DNA from: Plantago major
Taxonomy: Eukaryota > Streptophyta > Magnoliopsida > Lamiales > Plantaginaceae
NCBI GenBank assembly: GCA_026545765.1
Contig: CM048839.1
Span: 53,800,677 to 53,864,676 of the forward strand
Length of the DNA: 64,000 nt
Direction of reading: 5' to 3'
The notes under the pieces are model-generated. The model worked only from the letters and a program-made list of their open reading frames with translations. It was not told the origin of the DNA and did not search any database. A program made the translations under genes and the position numbers. Below, piece by piece: positions 36,046 to 47,596 of this stretch; the stretch's first letter is position 1, and each line of letters begins with the position of its first letter.

Positions 36046-36302
36046 CTCCATCCATTTCAGAAAAAGTGTTACATTTTACTATTCTGCGGTCAACTGTCTC
36101 CGTGTTTGACCACAATTTACTTTTAAACGATATTAATAAATAAATTATTAAAATTATATAATGAAAATTTAGTAATTAAATTTTTATTATATGATTTTAT
36201 TAAATTATTTACTATTATCGTTTATGAGTAATTTGTGGTCAAACTCGAAGACAGTTGACCGGTCAAAGTCAAAATGTAACACTTTCTCTGAAATAGAGGG
36301 AG
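36046..36302. mobile_element. Stowaway-type MITE, 257 bp
   Basis: The terminal inverted repeats begin CTCCATCCATTTCAGAAAAA (left) and end CTGAAATAGAGGGAG (right), flanked by TA/TA at 36044-36045 and 36303-36304. The AT-rich centre can fold back. A related element is at 49700-49964. Confidence 0.88.
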
Positions 36303-36486
36303 TATTATATATACTGGCTAGAATTTATCTGTGGTGTTCAATATTTTTATCCGCTGCAAACTGCTCTATTCTGTTCGTTACTATTCACTGCTGTCTTTAC
36401 TGTTGAAGGCGTTCAAAGTCAACATCGTGTGAAACTTGTCCTGAGTCCCGGTCCTAAAGTTTTAACAAAATTTATAAGCTCCACAC

Positions 36487-36566
36487 TTCAAATTTGTTAG
36501 AATCACGACAATTGAAACTTGGTAGAATCACCACAATTCAAACTTGTTAGAATCGCCCATTCAAAC
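36487..36566. repeat. Three short tandem repeats (about 26-28 bp)
   Basis: Three copies of TTCAAACTTGTTAGAATC-like units with decay. The flanks 36303-36486 and 36567-36790 show nothing recognisable. Confidence 0.55.
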
Positions 36567-36790
36567 TTATTCTGTATATTGGACTGGTCCTACATTTGAT
36601 AAAATACCGGCTTTGTCTGTTACTTTATTCATTCTGTGTTCCCCATGTTTCGTCTTCCCATCTCTTCACACATCCGACACGCATGAGTAGTGTATGATGT
36701 GTGTTTTAAGTTTTTGTTTCATTTGGATTAAGTACTGTTTGAGGTTAGTATATTTGGATAGCGTAATATACTAATATTGATGGTATTTAT

Positions 36791-37230
36791 TGTTAATCAA
36801 ATCAACCCAATTCAATCCAATAAACTCCAAACCAACCAACAAACAAACGTAAGAAAATAAACACAAGATAACCAAGATTTCTATTAACCAAGAACCAAAA
36901 CGCAGTTTACAAGGAATCGACCAAACCTCCCGAGTTTCAAGCTACACGCTCCTCTGTTCTCTCTTCCTCACTTTGTTTCTCTCAGAAATCTCTATATGAG
37001 TTCTCTCTATGTTCTCATATCATTCTATTGAACTAACTAGTTATGGAACCACCTATTTATACAAAGTAAATAGTACCAATTCACTTCTAACTAGGAATCA
37101 AATAACTAGTAGTTTCCTTTTCCAAGTTGATTTCCAGTTGCCAATGGAATTTCTAATTCTGTTTCCAAAAGGATTCCTCAACATCCAACTCCTAACACCT
37201 TCAGTATTAGATGTTTAAGCTAAACTTACA
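36791..37230 (-). repeat. 3' LTR of the copia element
   Basis: 440 bp, TGTTAATCAAATC to CTAAACTTACA as read on the plus strand. The polypurine tract (AGGTGGAGAAT on the minus strand) adjoins at 37231-37241. Confidence 0.93.
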
Positions 37231-37273
37231 ATTCTCCACCTAGCTTCAACATCTGAAAATCCTCAAGTATTCC

Positions 37274-38895
37274 TTAGGTTAGAATACACCCCTTCCATCA
37301 ACTTGATAGAACGTAGACACGATCCAAACTTCATCACAGAAATTGACTTAGTAAACCCATCCGCCGGATTAACATCTGTGCTGATCTTCTCAATCTTGAT
37401 AGTACCCTTCTCAACTTCATCTCTGACAAAGTGAAACTTTATATCAATGTGTTTGGACCAGTCGTAGTAAGCTTGATGTTTTGATAAATGAATTGCACTT
37501 TGACTATCACAAAATATAGTCACCGGTGTTTGCAACACACCGAACTACCCTGAATTCCTCGAGCCAAATAGCTTCTTTCACGCCTTCACCATGGCCATAA
37601 ATTCTGCCTCTGTAGTTGATAATGCAACCACAGGTTGATGAGTTGACTTCCAACTCACTGTTGTACCAAATAATGTGAATACATATCCAGTTAAAGACTT
37701 CCTTGTATCCAAGTTTGCAGCATAATCCGAGTCGACATACCCAATCAGTGCATCATTCCTCGTCTGGTGTTGCTCAAACATCAATCCCAGTCTAATCGAA
37801 CCACCAATATACCTGAGCAGCCACTTAACTGCCTCCCAATGGTCCTTGCCAGGATTATCCATATACCTGCCATCGAGCTCATCAGATGAGCCAAATCCGG
37901 CCTGCAACATACCATGGAATACATAATCGACCCTATAGCATTAGCATACGGTGTGTTCTCCATACACTTCATCTCTTCATCAGTATTAGGACAAGACTTC
38001 TTAGATAACTTGAACTGAGACCCCAGAGGTGTTGCAGCATGCTTGAATTTGTGCATGTTAAATCTCCTTAACACCTTCTCCAAGTAAGCACTTTGGTTCA
38101 TAATGATCTTTCCATCACCTCCATGAATAATATCAATGCCCAGTATCCTCTTAGCTATTCCCAAGTCTTTCATCTCGAATTCTGACTTCAAGACATTCTT
38201 TACATGAGTGATTCCTTTCATATGCTTGCTTGCTATAAGCATGTCATCCACATAAATAAGCAAATATATCATGTCTTCGACATTCTCACCATAGAAGTAA
38301 ACACAGGTGTCGTAGTCACACCGCCTGAACTTGTGACTCAACATAAACTTGTCAAATCTTCTATACCATTGCCTTGGACTGCTTTAAGACCATATAGTGA
38401 TCTCAACAATACACAAGCCTTGTGATCCTTGTAATCTACCTCAATACCCTCAGGTATCCTCATGTAAATCTCTTCATCCAGCTTCCCATGCAAGAATGCA
38501 GTAGTAACATCCATCTGATGTAAGTGTAGCTTAAATTGAGCTACCATAGCAATCAAGATTCTGATTGAGCTATGCTTCATCATTGGAGAAAAGATCTCAT
38601 TGTAGTCAATACCCTCCCTTTGTGTGAAACCTCTAGCAACTAGTCTGGCTTTGTATTTTACCTTTTGCTCACCATCAGCTCCAAGTTTCTTCTTAAAGAT
38701 CCACTTACAGCTGACAAGCTTCTTTCCTTTAGGTATAGCTACAATATCCCATGTATGATTCTTTTCAAGTGACAAGAGTTCTTGCTGTATAGCAATGCAC
38801 CAACTATTCTTCTCTGAGCAACTTATAGCTCTTTGATAGTTCTCAGGCTCATAACAATCAATAGCCTCGGTAATATTCAGTGCAAAATACACCAT
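37274..38895 (-). pseudogene. Copia reverse transcriptase and RNase H
   Basis: The RVT_2-type reverse transcriptase starts near 38895 (WCIAIQQELLSLEKNHTWDI; KWIFKKKL; KARLVARGFTQREGIDYNEI; DVTTAFLHGKLDEEIYM). After a frameshift near 38340 it continues with CDYDTCVYF and the catalytic YVDDM box (about 38255). A further shift near 37910 leads to RNase H with GYVDSDYAANLDTRKSLTGY, STTEAEFMA and CDSQSAIHLSKH, ending near 37274. These are the acid residues expected for copia RT and RNase H. At least three frame breaks separate the parts. Confidence 0.9.
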
Positions 38896-39910
38896 ATCTG
38901 GATCTGTAGTAGAGGTTCTAACTCTTGTTCTCTATCTCTGATGAGTTGATAATCCACAACATCATCTGGATTATTGAGCTCTATCCCTGTCCTTCTTCTA
39001 ATCACATGCCTCTCCACCTGATTATTCGATTCAGGCTCCACCTGATCATGTATGTCAGTATTTCCCTGAGATTCAGCATGCGGTGTTGTCAGAACACCAT
39101 GGTCTGCGAAAACTGGTGTTATCACCACACCAGTGTGTGTCTGCTCCATATTCAGTGTTCCTGATACACCATCTCCGACAGGCTCCACCTGACTGAGTGT
39201 TCTCTCAACACTGTCAGTATTCCTCAATAATTGCATCACATCTTCATGGAAAGTCACATCCCTGCTGATGATGCATCTATTTACCCCTGGTTCTAGGCAC
39301 CAGAGTTTATATCCCTTAACTCCCTTTGGATAACCAAGAAACAAGTACTTTACTGCTCTAGCCTCCAACTTATCTTGCTTGACATGAGCATGAGCTAAGC
39401 ATCCAAATACTTTTAGATATGAGTAGTCTGAATGAGTTCCTTTCCAAACCTCTTCAGGTGTCTTGAAACCAATAGCTGATGATGGGCATAGGTTAATAAG
39501 ATGTGCTGTCGTAGTCACAGTCTCTCCCCAAGCTTTTTGACAAACCTGATCCAAGAAGCATGCACCTCACTCTTTTTAGGATTGTTCTATTCATCCGTTC
39601 AACTACTCCATTCTCATTGTGGATTTCTGTGCATCTTGTGTCTCAAGATGCCCTTCCCAACACAGAAGGTATTGAATTCATTAGACAAGAATTCCAGCCC
39701 ATTATCAGTTATGATCACCTTGAGCTTCTTGTTCGTTTGATTCTCCATCTCCACAAGCCATTCCTTGAATTTCATGAAAGTCTCATCCTTGGACTTCAAT
39801 ACAAACACCCACAATTTCCTTGACAGATCATCAATGATGGACAGAAAATATCTACCTCCATTCCTAGTGGTGGTTCTCGCCGGTCCCCATAAATCTGCAT
39901 GCACATATTC
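38877..39910 (-). pseudogene. Copia integrase
   Basis: The core begins YVHADLWGPARTTTRNGGRY (first catalytic Asp), with the second Asp in IITDNGLEFLSNEF and the Glu in the VVERMN context, which lies after a 1-nt shift near 39614. The C-terminal part at 39554-38877 has the copia signature LKVFGCLAHAHVKQDKLEAR and FLGYPKGVKGYKLW. The linker after it (about 39230-39060) contains four of the RGTGT-N7-ACACY palindromes. A stop separates it from the pre-integrase region. Confidence 0.88.
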
Positions 39911-39919
39911 AAGTATGTC

Positions 39920-40645
39920 CTAGGTGGTGTGTTTCCCAACACCATAACTGTTCTTCTTGGACTTCCCTAACACACAGAGCTCACAAAGTTCCATGTTATG
40001 TATCTTGTCTCCACCTAAGAGTCCCTTCTTAGATAAATCCATAAGACCTTTCTCTCCAACATGTGCTAGCCTTCTATGCCATAGAACGGTGTTGTTAGAA
40101 CACTGTCGGGTGTTCTCAGAACACTGTACACTGGAAGCTTCACTAGTTACAGTTTTTCCTTGTAAATAATACAATTCTCTCCTTTTCAGAGCCTGCATAA
40201 CCACCTTATCACCCTTCTTAACCTGAAGGACACCATTATCACCTGAATACTTGTATCCCTTCGTGTCCATAGTTCCTAAAGATATCAAGTTCCTCCGCAA
40301 GTGGCACATATCTCACATTAAGCAAATCCTTACCACTCCATCAAACATCTCAATTCTCACTGTTCCCATACCCTTTATTATGCATGGTCTATCATCACCA
40401 AGAACAACTGATCCACAGTTTCTATGCTCAAAAGTTGAAAACCATTCTCTAATAGGTGTCATATGAAACGAACAACCTGAATCCATAACCCATTCAGTTG
40501 ATTGACTAGTTTGAGTGACTGAAAGTACCTCAGTAACAAGAGCTTCCGCAGTATGATAAGCCTCTGATTTGTTTGTAATGTCTGTGCCATAATTAGTATT
40601 CGGTGTTGTCGCCACACCCTTACCTTTTTGCGCCTTTAGACTCAT
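39920..40645 (-). pseudogene. Copia protease and GAG-pre-integrase zinc region
   Basis: The protease active site WVMDSGCSFHMTP (DSG) is near 40490. It continues to GDDRPCIIKGMGTVRIEMFD, then a frame break at about 40313. The next frame gives LRRNLISLGTMDTKGYKYSG and the HHCC integrase zinc finger LWHRRLAHVGEKGLMDLSKK with CELC (about 40090-39970). It ends in a stop just before the integrase core. Two palindromes (40088, 40109) sit between the pre-integrase part and the zinc finger. Confidence 0.88.
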
Positions 40646-41385
40646 ACAATCCTTCTTTAAGTGTCTTTGCTTCTTGAAATAATAACACTTCCTTGTTTCA
40701 GGACCATCCTTGTTATACTGAGCTTTCTTTTGATCCGGATATTGCTTTTCTTTGGTGGAAACTTGTGATATTGTTTCACCATAAGGCTTTCACCAAGATC
40801 GAGTGTTGGTGGAACACCAACTGATCCTCGCTCCTTGATCTTAATGCAGATTCAATAGCCTCCATTGTCAATGCTTCTGTCCTCCCATACACCAAAGCAT
40901 CCTTGAATGGAACAAGAGACCTAGGGAGTGAATTCAACAAGATAATTGCCTTGTCTTGGCTCCCCATCCTGTTCTTCTCATCAGTTTCCAGATTGTCATG
41001 GTGTGCAACCATTTTCTTGAACAAATCCAACTGACTCATGATTGATTTTCCTTCAACCATCTTGAATGCAAATAGTCGTTGCTTGGCATAGATTTTATTT
41101 GCATCAGACTTGTCGTTGTACAATTCTTCTAGCTTCTCCAATATTGCTTTTGCCGATGAAAGATCACCAATTTCAATAAGGGCATTATCTCCCAAAGCTA
41201 ATATTAAAGAACTATAAGCCTTGAACTTGATTGCCTTTTTATCAAAGATCCCATTACGCTTGTTTGAACTTCTCAAGGTCGTCGACAACACCCTGCTGCA
41301 TTAACAGAGCCATCATCCTTCTCTTCCACAGACCAAAGTCTGCCTTTCCTTCCAACGGTTTGAGGTCGAACTTTGGAGACTCCAT
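40646..41385 (-). pseudogene. Copia gag
   Basis: Start ATG at 41385 (MESPKFDLKPLEGKADFGLW), in the expected place after the primer site. A frame break near 41265-41285 is followed by a typical UBN2 gag body (IFDKKAIKFKAYSSLILALG; LEELYNDKSDANKIYAKQRL; SLPRSLVPFKDALVYGR) to about 40776. The zinc knuckle at about 40690-40650 reads CYYFKKQRHLKKDC, so the second Cys of the CCHC is replaced by Phe. Not functional as a nucleocapsid. Confidence 0.88.
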
Positions 41386-41413
41386 TGATGAATAGATACC
41401 AGTTGATTCTCTT

Positions 41414-41431
41414 CCCACAGACGGCGCCAAT
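41414..41431 (-). promoter_or_regulatory. Primer-binding site of the copia element
   Basis: The minus strand reads AATTGGCGCCGTCTGTGG directly after the 5' LTR. TTGGCGCCGTCTGTGGG is the form common in plant LTR elements. Confidence 0.7.
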
Positions 41432-41871
41432 TGTTAATCAAATCAACCCAATCCAATCCAATAAATTCCAAACCAACCAACAAACAAACGTAAGAAAATA
41501 AACACAAGATAACCAAGATTTCTATTAACCAAGAACCAAAACGCAGTTTACAAGGAATCGACCAAACCTCCCGAGTTTCAAGCTACACGCTCCTCTGTTC
41601 TCTCTTCCTCACTGTGTTTCTCTCAGAAATCTCTATATGAGTTCTCTCTATGTTCTCATATCATTCTATTGAACTAACTAGTTATGGAACCACCTATTTA
41701 TACAAAGTAAATAGTACCAATTCACTTCTAACTAGGAATCAAATAACTAGTAGTTTCCTTTTCCAAGTTGATTTCCAGTTGCCAATGGAATTTCTAATTC
41801 TGTTTTCAAAAGGATTACTCAACATCCAACTCCTAACACCTTCAGTATTAGATGTTTAAGCTAAACTCACA
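41432..41871 (-). repeat. 5' LTR of the copia element
   Basis: 440 bp, identical to the other LTR except for six substitutions by eye. A CTATTTATACAAAG block (41693-41706) can be read as a TATA box on the minus strand (TATAAATAG). Confidence 0.93.
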
Positions 41872-42029
41872 TTTATTTTTGCTCTTACGAAGTTCGAAAT
41901 TGTGGATTATGTGTTACTTTTTCTTTAAATGTGTTAAAGTTTATAAAATATAAAGTGAATGTATTCTTAACATATCTATATCCCGAGTTATAGATTATAT
42001 CTAAATAGAAATGCTTTTCCTTTCTGCAG

Positions 42030-45000
42030 ACATCTTCCTCCAGAAATTGCATATCTTAGCAATTTAGAGCACTTGAACATTTCATTCAACAAGATGAGGA
42101 AGTTGCCTGATGAGATCAACTCATTGAGCTTATTAATATCACTCAAAGTCTCCAATAATAAATTGACTGAGCTACCTAGACTTTCATATCTGCAAAAACT
42201 GGAGGAGTTGGACCTGTCAAACAATCGGCTTACATCATTAAGTTGCCTAGAACTTGAAATAATGCAGAATCTTCGCACTCTAAATCTTCAGGTGTGTGCA
42301 AAATACCAACATACAAAGATAATAGACTTGTTTGCAATATCTACCAGCCTTCTTAAGCTCTTTTATGCTTTCAACTTATTCTTTTCACTTTTATAATTTT
42401 GTTATAATATGATCCTTACCTTATGAATGTTTTTCTCCCTGAAACTTGTTGAAGAATAATCAGCTACATGGTTGTCAAATACCGTCTTGGATATGCTGCA
42501 ATTTGGAGGGTAATGGGAATGACCCATTATATCTGATGAATCTGCTGAGATGGATGTGTATGAAGGTAACATGCTGAAACCTGTTGAGATTCGCTTTACA
42601 GCTTTTGATTTAAAAAAAACAAAATCCTGAAGTAGATAATTTGATTCATTGCAGGTTCTTCTACTGCACCACTGAGTCAAGTAATTGGTTTGTCATCAAA
42701 TAATCTATCTATGTTCAGCTACGAGAAGGGAGAAAGGATGGAAACGTTGTTATAACTTGCAAACAAAAACTAGGCAGGAGAAAGCCCTCAATTGCAAGAA
42801 GTGGAAATCTGATGATACTTCTAGAAGTTCTTCAGAAAAATGCTTGGCATGCAAAGTGGTGGAAAAAAATGCTATTACCTTATCAGAAGGTGTATCCACC
42901 GTTACAGATGTGGATCTTGATAACAAAAATATACTTCCTGAAAGTGATGCAATTGAAAATTCAGCTACAAGTCCCCGGAACAAGCCATCAAGTGCAATCG
43001 AATATTCTATGGATGGTTGTTCGTGTTCAGCCAATGACACTGTTGGAACTCAAAATGAAGCTGAGGCTGATGATCCCGAGTGTAATGGGATTGTTGACTC
43101 CCTTTCTGATGATGTTGTGGTACTTGATGAGGGTTCCATTTCTGAACCGTCTATCTCTGTATACAAGCCAAAGAGGCTCTCAGAGAAGGATCTAGATAAC
43201 CCTAAGCCCACCAAAACCCGGAGACCAACTAGTGACCCCTATTTTCTGTCGTGTCAATATAGTGAAAAATCATTTTGTGGAGTTCAGGATTATCTACCGG
43301 ATGGGTTCTATGATGCAGGACGGCATCAGCCTTTCATGCAACTGAACAACTATGAGAAAAGTGTACATGCTAACTCCAGAGAAGTGATTCTCCTTGACCG
43401 GTAAGTGCCTCTCTATGTCTATTATTTGTGATAGCCTTAATGTGCAAGTATGTCCTATTAGTAATTCTGACAGTAATTTTTAAGGATTGATTCTTGACGT
43501 AGTCTACGTCATGTAAAGGATGGTTAAAACATTTGTTTATGGGATTATAAAAACGTTGATGCCACAGCTAGAACTGAGGCATCCGAATACTTTGGATACG
43601 ATACGAGCAATATAAGAAGATAATTTTCTGAATTTTCCAGGGCAAGAGATGAAGAATTGGATGCCATTCTACTGTGTGTTCGATCGTTGATGTCTCACTT
43701 TAAGAAAATAAACAGTTCCATCAGTGAGTCCAGAGATTCTGCAGTTGATGATTTGCATATTGCATCATTGCTTGCTCTTCTTGTATCAGATCACTTTGGA
43801 GGAAGTGATAAAAGTGGTGTTGTTCGGAAGACACGCAAATCTGTTTCTGGTTCTAAGCTGAAGCTGCCTTTTGTTTGCACATGCGCAACTGGGAGCAGCA
43901 TTGATACTGATAAAGCTACAAAGCAAGATGTGGAAGCAGTGGAAGATATTGCTTTCCCTGGTATATGTGAGAAATTTCTTCAGAATGTTAAGGAAAGGCG
44001 TAATTCTGTTATAGTTCCTATAGGTGGCTTGCAATTTGGAGTTTGCAGGCATAGAGCGTTTCTGATGAAGGTACTTTTTCTATTATTGATGTTAATAAAT
44101 GGTTTAATGAATACTTCTGCAAATTGAAGTTAAATGATTGTCCTATCATATACTGCAGTATCTATGTGATCGCATGGAGCCTCGTATTCCTTGTGAGCTT
44201 GTCAGGGGTTACTTGGATTTTTGTCCACATGCGTGGAATGTCATTGTTATAAAGAGGGGTGATAAATTTGTGCGTGTGATAGTTGATGCATGCCACCCCC
44301 ATGACATCAGGGAAGAGAATGACTTAGAATATATCTGCAGGTTAGCTTCTCATTCGGTGTACTTCTAAAATTCTTATAACTTTACTATATTCTTCTCCAT
44401 TGTTGATAATTGATAGCTTGGTCTTTATGCAATTTTCTACTTGTGCAAATGTGATCACCTCCTCCTGTATGTCCCACACTTTAGCAGTGAACATTCTATT
44501 TCATGCTTTTAATAAAATATCCTTCCATGAACATAGCATCTGATACGTTTGTGCACTCCCTGACTCCGATTTGAAATGCATTCCGTTCTTTGTACATCCT
44601 GCAGTGTTATCGCATCTTTGAACATTCAGAAGGTCCTGAATAACAATAATCTCACTGGCATTAAGGGTATTATGCAAAACCCAGTGGATATTTTGTGATA
44701 TTATTTGGTATTCTTGGTTATTCAGTATCATAGTTTAATTAGAATTTCGATTATAGGTAATCTATATGACAGGAGAAATCTAATTGTATTTTCTTTGTAT
44801 CATATATATTCTGCTTGATGATTCTCTGTTAAAATTAGTTCCATATGCTCCAGTTTTTTGCTTCTAACTGATACTACTTGCATTTGATTTTAGATATATT
44901 CCCTTGAGCCGTATGAGTCCTGGTATAGTGGGTGATGATGTTTCTCCCAATTGCTCATTTCCTTCGCTCTCTGCATGTGAGAAAGTCGGAGAAGTGGCAT

Positions 45001-46232
45001 CCACCTCTTTGGTGCGCTGTATTGTTGGATCACTTGATGTTGTGGCGAAGGTACACTATCTACTCTCTAGCACTTGATCATGACATCATATTTTCTTTCC
45101 TGTCCTGGTACTTTTCCGTCTGCATCCACTTGTCCTTTTGCATTCCTAAACTATCCTTGGTCGATGTTCATGTGATTGGTATTTGTTAAAAGATTTTTTA
45201 GGGTGTTTGAAAAGTTGGATATTTTTTTCTCATACTTAGTTGGAACATATTTCTCTATATGAAAAGATAATGTGAATTGTGCGTGACACATTGGATTTAT
45301 CTAACTCTGCAGGTGCGGAGTATCGAAGTGGATGGAGCTTCTCATGACGAAGTAAGGAACTTCGAGTTATGTTGCTTAGGTTAAGTCCGGATATTAAGCC
45401 ATCTTGAAGCATCCTTGTATTATAGAGTTTTTTGGTCATCATATATCGTCCAAGTGGTCACTGACAACAGAGGGAGATGCTGAAGGCCGACAATTGCAGT
45501 CTGCTATATTAATGGAGTACATAAAAGGAGGCTCCTTAAAGATGAACTCTTGATTTTCAGTTGTACATTTAGTATGTTCATCCTTCACGGATCCATTCAT
45601 CCTTACATTTAATCTCTAAATGTATTTGCATTTTTTTCCAGAGTTACTTGGAGACATTGTCTATCACCAGAGATGTAGCATTCGCCTTGACAGAGATACA
45701 CTCGCGAAAAATCATCCACCGTGATATAAAAAGCGAGAATGTATTGATTGATCTTGAGAAGAGAAGGCAGGATGGTAGTCCTACTGTGAAGATTTGTACT
45801 TCCTGACAAAAGTTTTCTAGTGTGTGTGTCTGTTTTTTTGTTTTTTGTTTTTTATTTCCTTCTTTTCTCCATGTTCTCCATGGGGGGTATTCGGTGAAGA
45901 TATTCAAGTTTATTTTGGAACTAATGTCTATGTAGATGGGAGAGCGGCCCAGGCTGCCAGAAACGATGGAGGCATTGGCCCAAGCTGACACGGAACTGAA
46001 GGATGAATCTGACCACGCCCTTGGGTTCCTTGTCAAATTATTCCATCAATTTACGGAAAAGAATCCAGCTGACACGGAACTGAAGGATGAATCTGACCAC
46101 ACCCTTGGGTTCCTTGTCAAATTATTCCATCAATGTACGGAAAAGAATCCAGCTGATCGTCCTTCTGCAGACAAAATTTATGGATTGATACTGGATCGTT
46201 CAATCTCAGACATTGATTCAAGAAACTCATAG
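42030..46232 (+). pseudogene. LRR plus Raf-like protein kinase (At1g04210-like)
   Basis: Exons (GT-AG except where noted): 42030-42291 LRRs (LPDEINSLSLLISLKVSNNK); about 42456-42565; 42655-43400 (RREKGWKRCYNLQTKTRQEK, acidic linker); 43641-44070 and 44159-44340, an EDR1-like region (GLQFGVCRHRAFLMK, LDFCPHAWNVIVIKRGDKFV); 44894-45050 (PLSRMSPGIVGDD); 45313-45541, early kinase domain; 45642-45806 with HRDIKSENVLID; 45936-46232, C-terminal end. Defects: an in-frame TAA and a 1-nt shift at about 45380-45400, a lost donor near 45541, VKIC followed by a stop instead of the DFD/DFG metal site, and no activation loop exon. N-terminal exons are not seen, and a copia element lies just upstream. In plants such proteins are putative MAPKKK/Raf-related signalling kinases. 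This copy is dead. Confidence 0.8.
45984..46151 (+). repeat. 84-bp in-frame tandem duplication in the kinase last exon
   Basis: GCTGACACGGAACTGAAGG starts at 45984 and again at 46068. The 28-residue unit runs from ADTELKDESDH to TEKNP and is doubled, with a few substitutions between copies. Confidence 0.9.
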
Positions 46233-47596
46233 CAAAAATAATTGTTTTCTTTTCATAGATAGTCTTATAACGAATTTTGTAGGCGTGTGGAATTTGTAAG
46301 AGAGAATGATATTTGTGGTCCCACTTTTGGACGCAGTCTCACATTTGAAGCTCTGGCATGATTCATACCAATTTCTAGTCAACTTCAGGTTCGTGGTCCA
46401 TTTTCGCTGACGTGGCTATCGGGTCAACTCTAAATTGCGATTTTGACTTCCACATCATCTGACACATCACCACCAACCTATTTACACTTAAATTTAAGTC
46501 CAAAATTGAATTTGTAAAAAAAAAAAAAAGAAATAAAATGAAAAGAAAAACAAAAACATAAACTGAAGAAAAACAAAAGATGGGCTGCAAAAATTGTAAA
46601 CCAATAGTTTGTTTTGTTGGTGTAAATCATCGCTCATACATATCAATCTTCTTCATCCCATTTTGCTTCTCCAGGAGCTTATCATCCAATGCCAAACTAC
46701 AATCTACATAATCATTTTAGTTGCACAAGCACAATCCAACCGTCCAAAAGTGGATCGTGACACCTAAAGCAATATCGGCACAAGAGGAAGCATCACCTGA
46801 ATAGCAGTTATCGGAATTCCAAAAGAGCTTAATAGAAGCGGAAACACCGGTACCATAAAAATACATGTCACTCAACTTCTCCTTGTTAACAAATGTTAGC
46901 AAATGCATTTTTAGATTGTTATTGAAAGACATTCCGGAGTTGGGAGTTTAACAAAGAAAGATAGCATATGGTTCTCTATTACTAGAGTAGTCCATGGTGG
47001 TGTACTGTAATTTATCTGTATCTGTAACGATTATTCAACATACGGCTATAGTAGAGAGACACTTTGAAAGCAACATTTTGTATTTGGCCATGATATATAA
47101 CTGACATTTCTTTCTTTATGTATAATTTGACGACACTAGACGCCCATAGGCGAACATTTTTGTGTTGGGCCATGACATAATTAATCTGTGCATGATTTTT
47201 GTTTGCGTCTGCTGGGCTTCCGAGATGCTTACATAACATGTTTAGCCTAGAGTTGATGGAAGAATGTTTTTAACCATCACTCTGTATTTCTATGCTTGTA
47301 GGTGTCCATGATTTATCATGCCCACCTGCGCTAGTACAAATTGTCACGAATCTAGATATATCATTGGCAGGGCGTATCATGTCATGTATATGAGGAATCT
47401 TCTAACAAGTTTCATTTCCCCAAGGGACAGAACTGAGAAATCTTATAACAAGTTTCATTTTCTGTAGGCGCTACAATGTCCCTGGACTAAAGGAGCAAAT
47501 CAGTCTCTCACAGGCTTCTTTTCGTTCTCTAATTTTATCGGTACTTGAATAGAAGATTTTAGCTCATCAAATCAATCCTCTGAAAAAAAAAAAAAA
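46233..47596. other. 3' flank of the kinase remnant
   Basis: Mostly AT-rich DNA. A 72-codon minus-strand ORF (46932-46717, MSFNNNLKMHLLTFVNKEKL...) has coding-like text with several Cys residues but no recognised family. It may be a gene fragment. An A-rich run (47584-47597) marks the start of the unit-3 right half. Confidence 0.35.

Larger units (their letters stand above)
37525..40818. repeat. Dispersed RGTGT-N7-ACACY palindromes in copia gag-pol
   Basis: Exact-spacing sites start at 37525, 38306, 39082, 39115, 39154, 39196, 40088, 40109, 40602 and 40802. Near matches start at 37766 (GGTGT/ACATC) and 37952 (TGTGT/ACACT), and 39926 has an 8-nt spacer. Spacers vary in sequence, while arms and the 7-nt distance are kept. 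Most sit in linkers between domains, and the reading frame differs from site to site, so they are not a repeated peptide. Confidence 0.85.
36791..41871 (-). mobile_element. Near-complete Ty1/copia retrotransposon, TSD TTTAT
   Basis: Both LTRs are 440 bp (36791-37230 and 41432-41871) with TG...CA ends and six differences by eye (about 98.6% identity). The target duplication TTTAT lies at 36786-36790 and 41872-41876. The minus strand carries, in order, gag, protease, integrase, reverse transcriptase and RNase H: the Ty1/copia order. The frames are broken by stops and frameshifts, so it is not autonomous now, although LTR similarity points to a fairly recent insertion. It lies just upstream of the first visible exon of the LRR kinase remnant, in an intron or 5' flank. 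Confidence 0.95.

Noticed and set aside
37525..40818. Regularly shaped palindromes as a CRISPR-like array
   Set aside because: Spacing between sites is irregular (tens to more than a thousand bases), repeats are 17 bp, and they lie in retrotransposon coding DNA of a plant.
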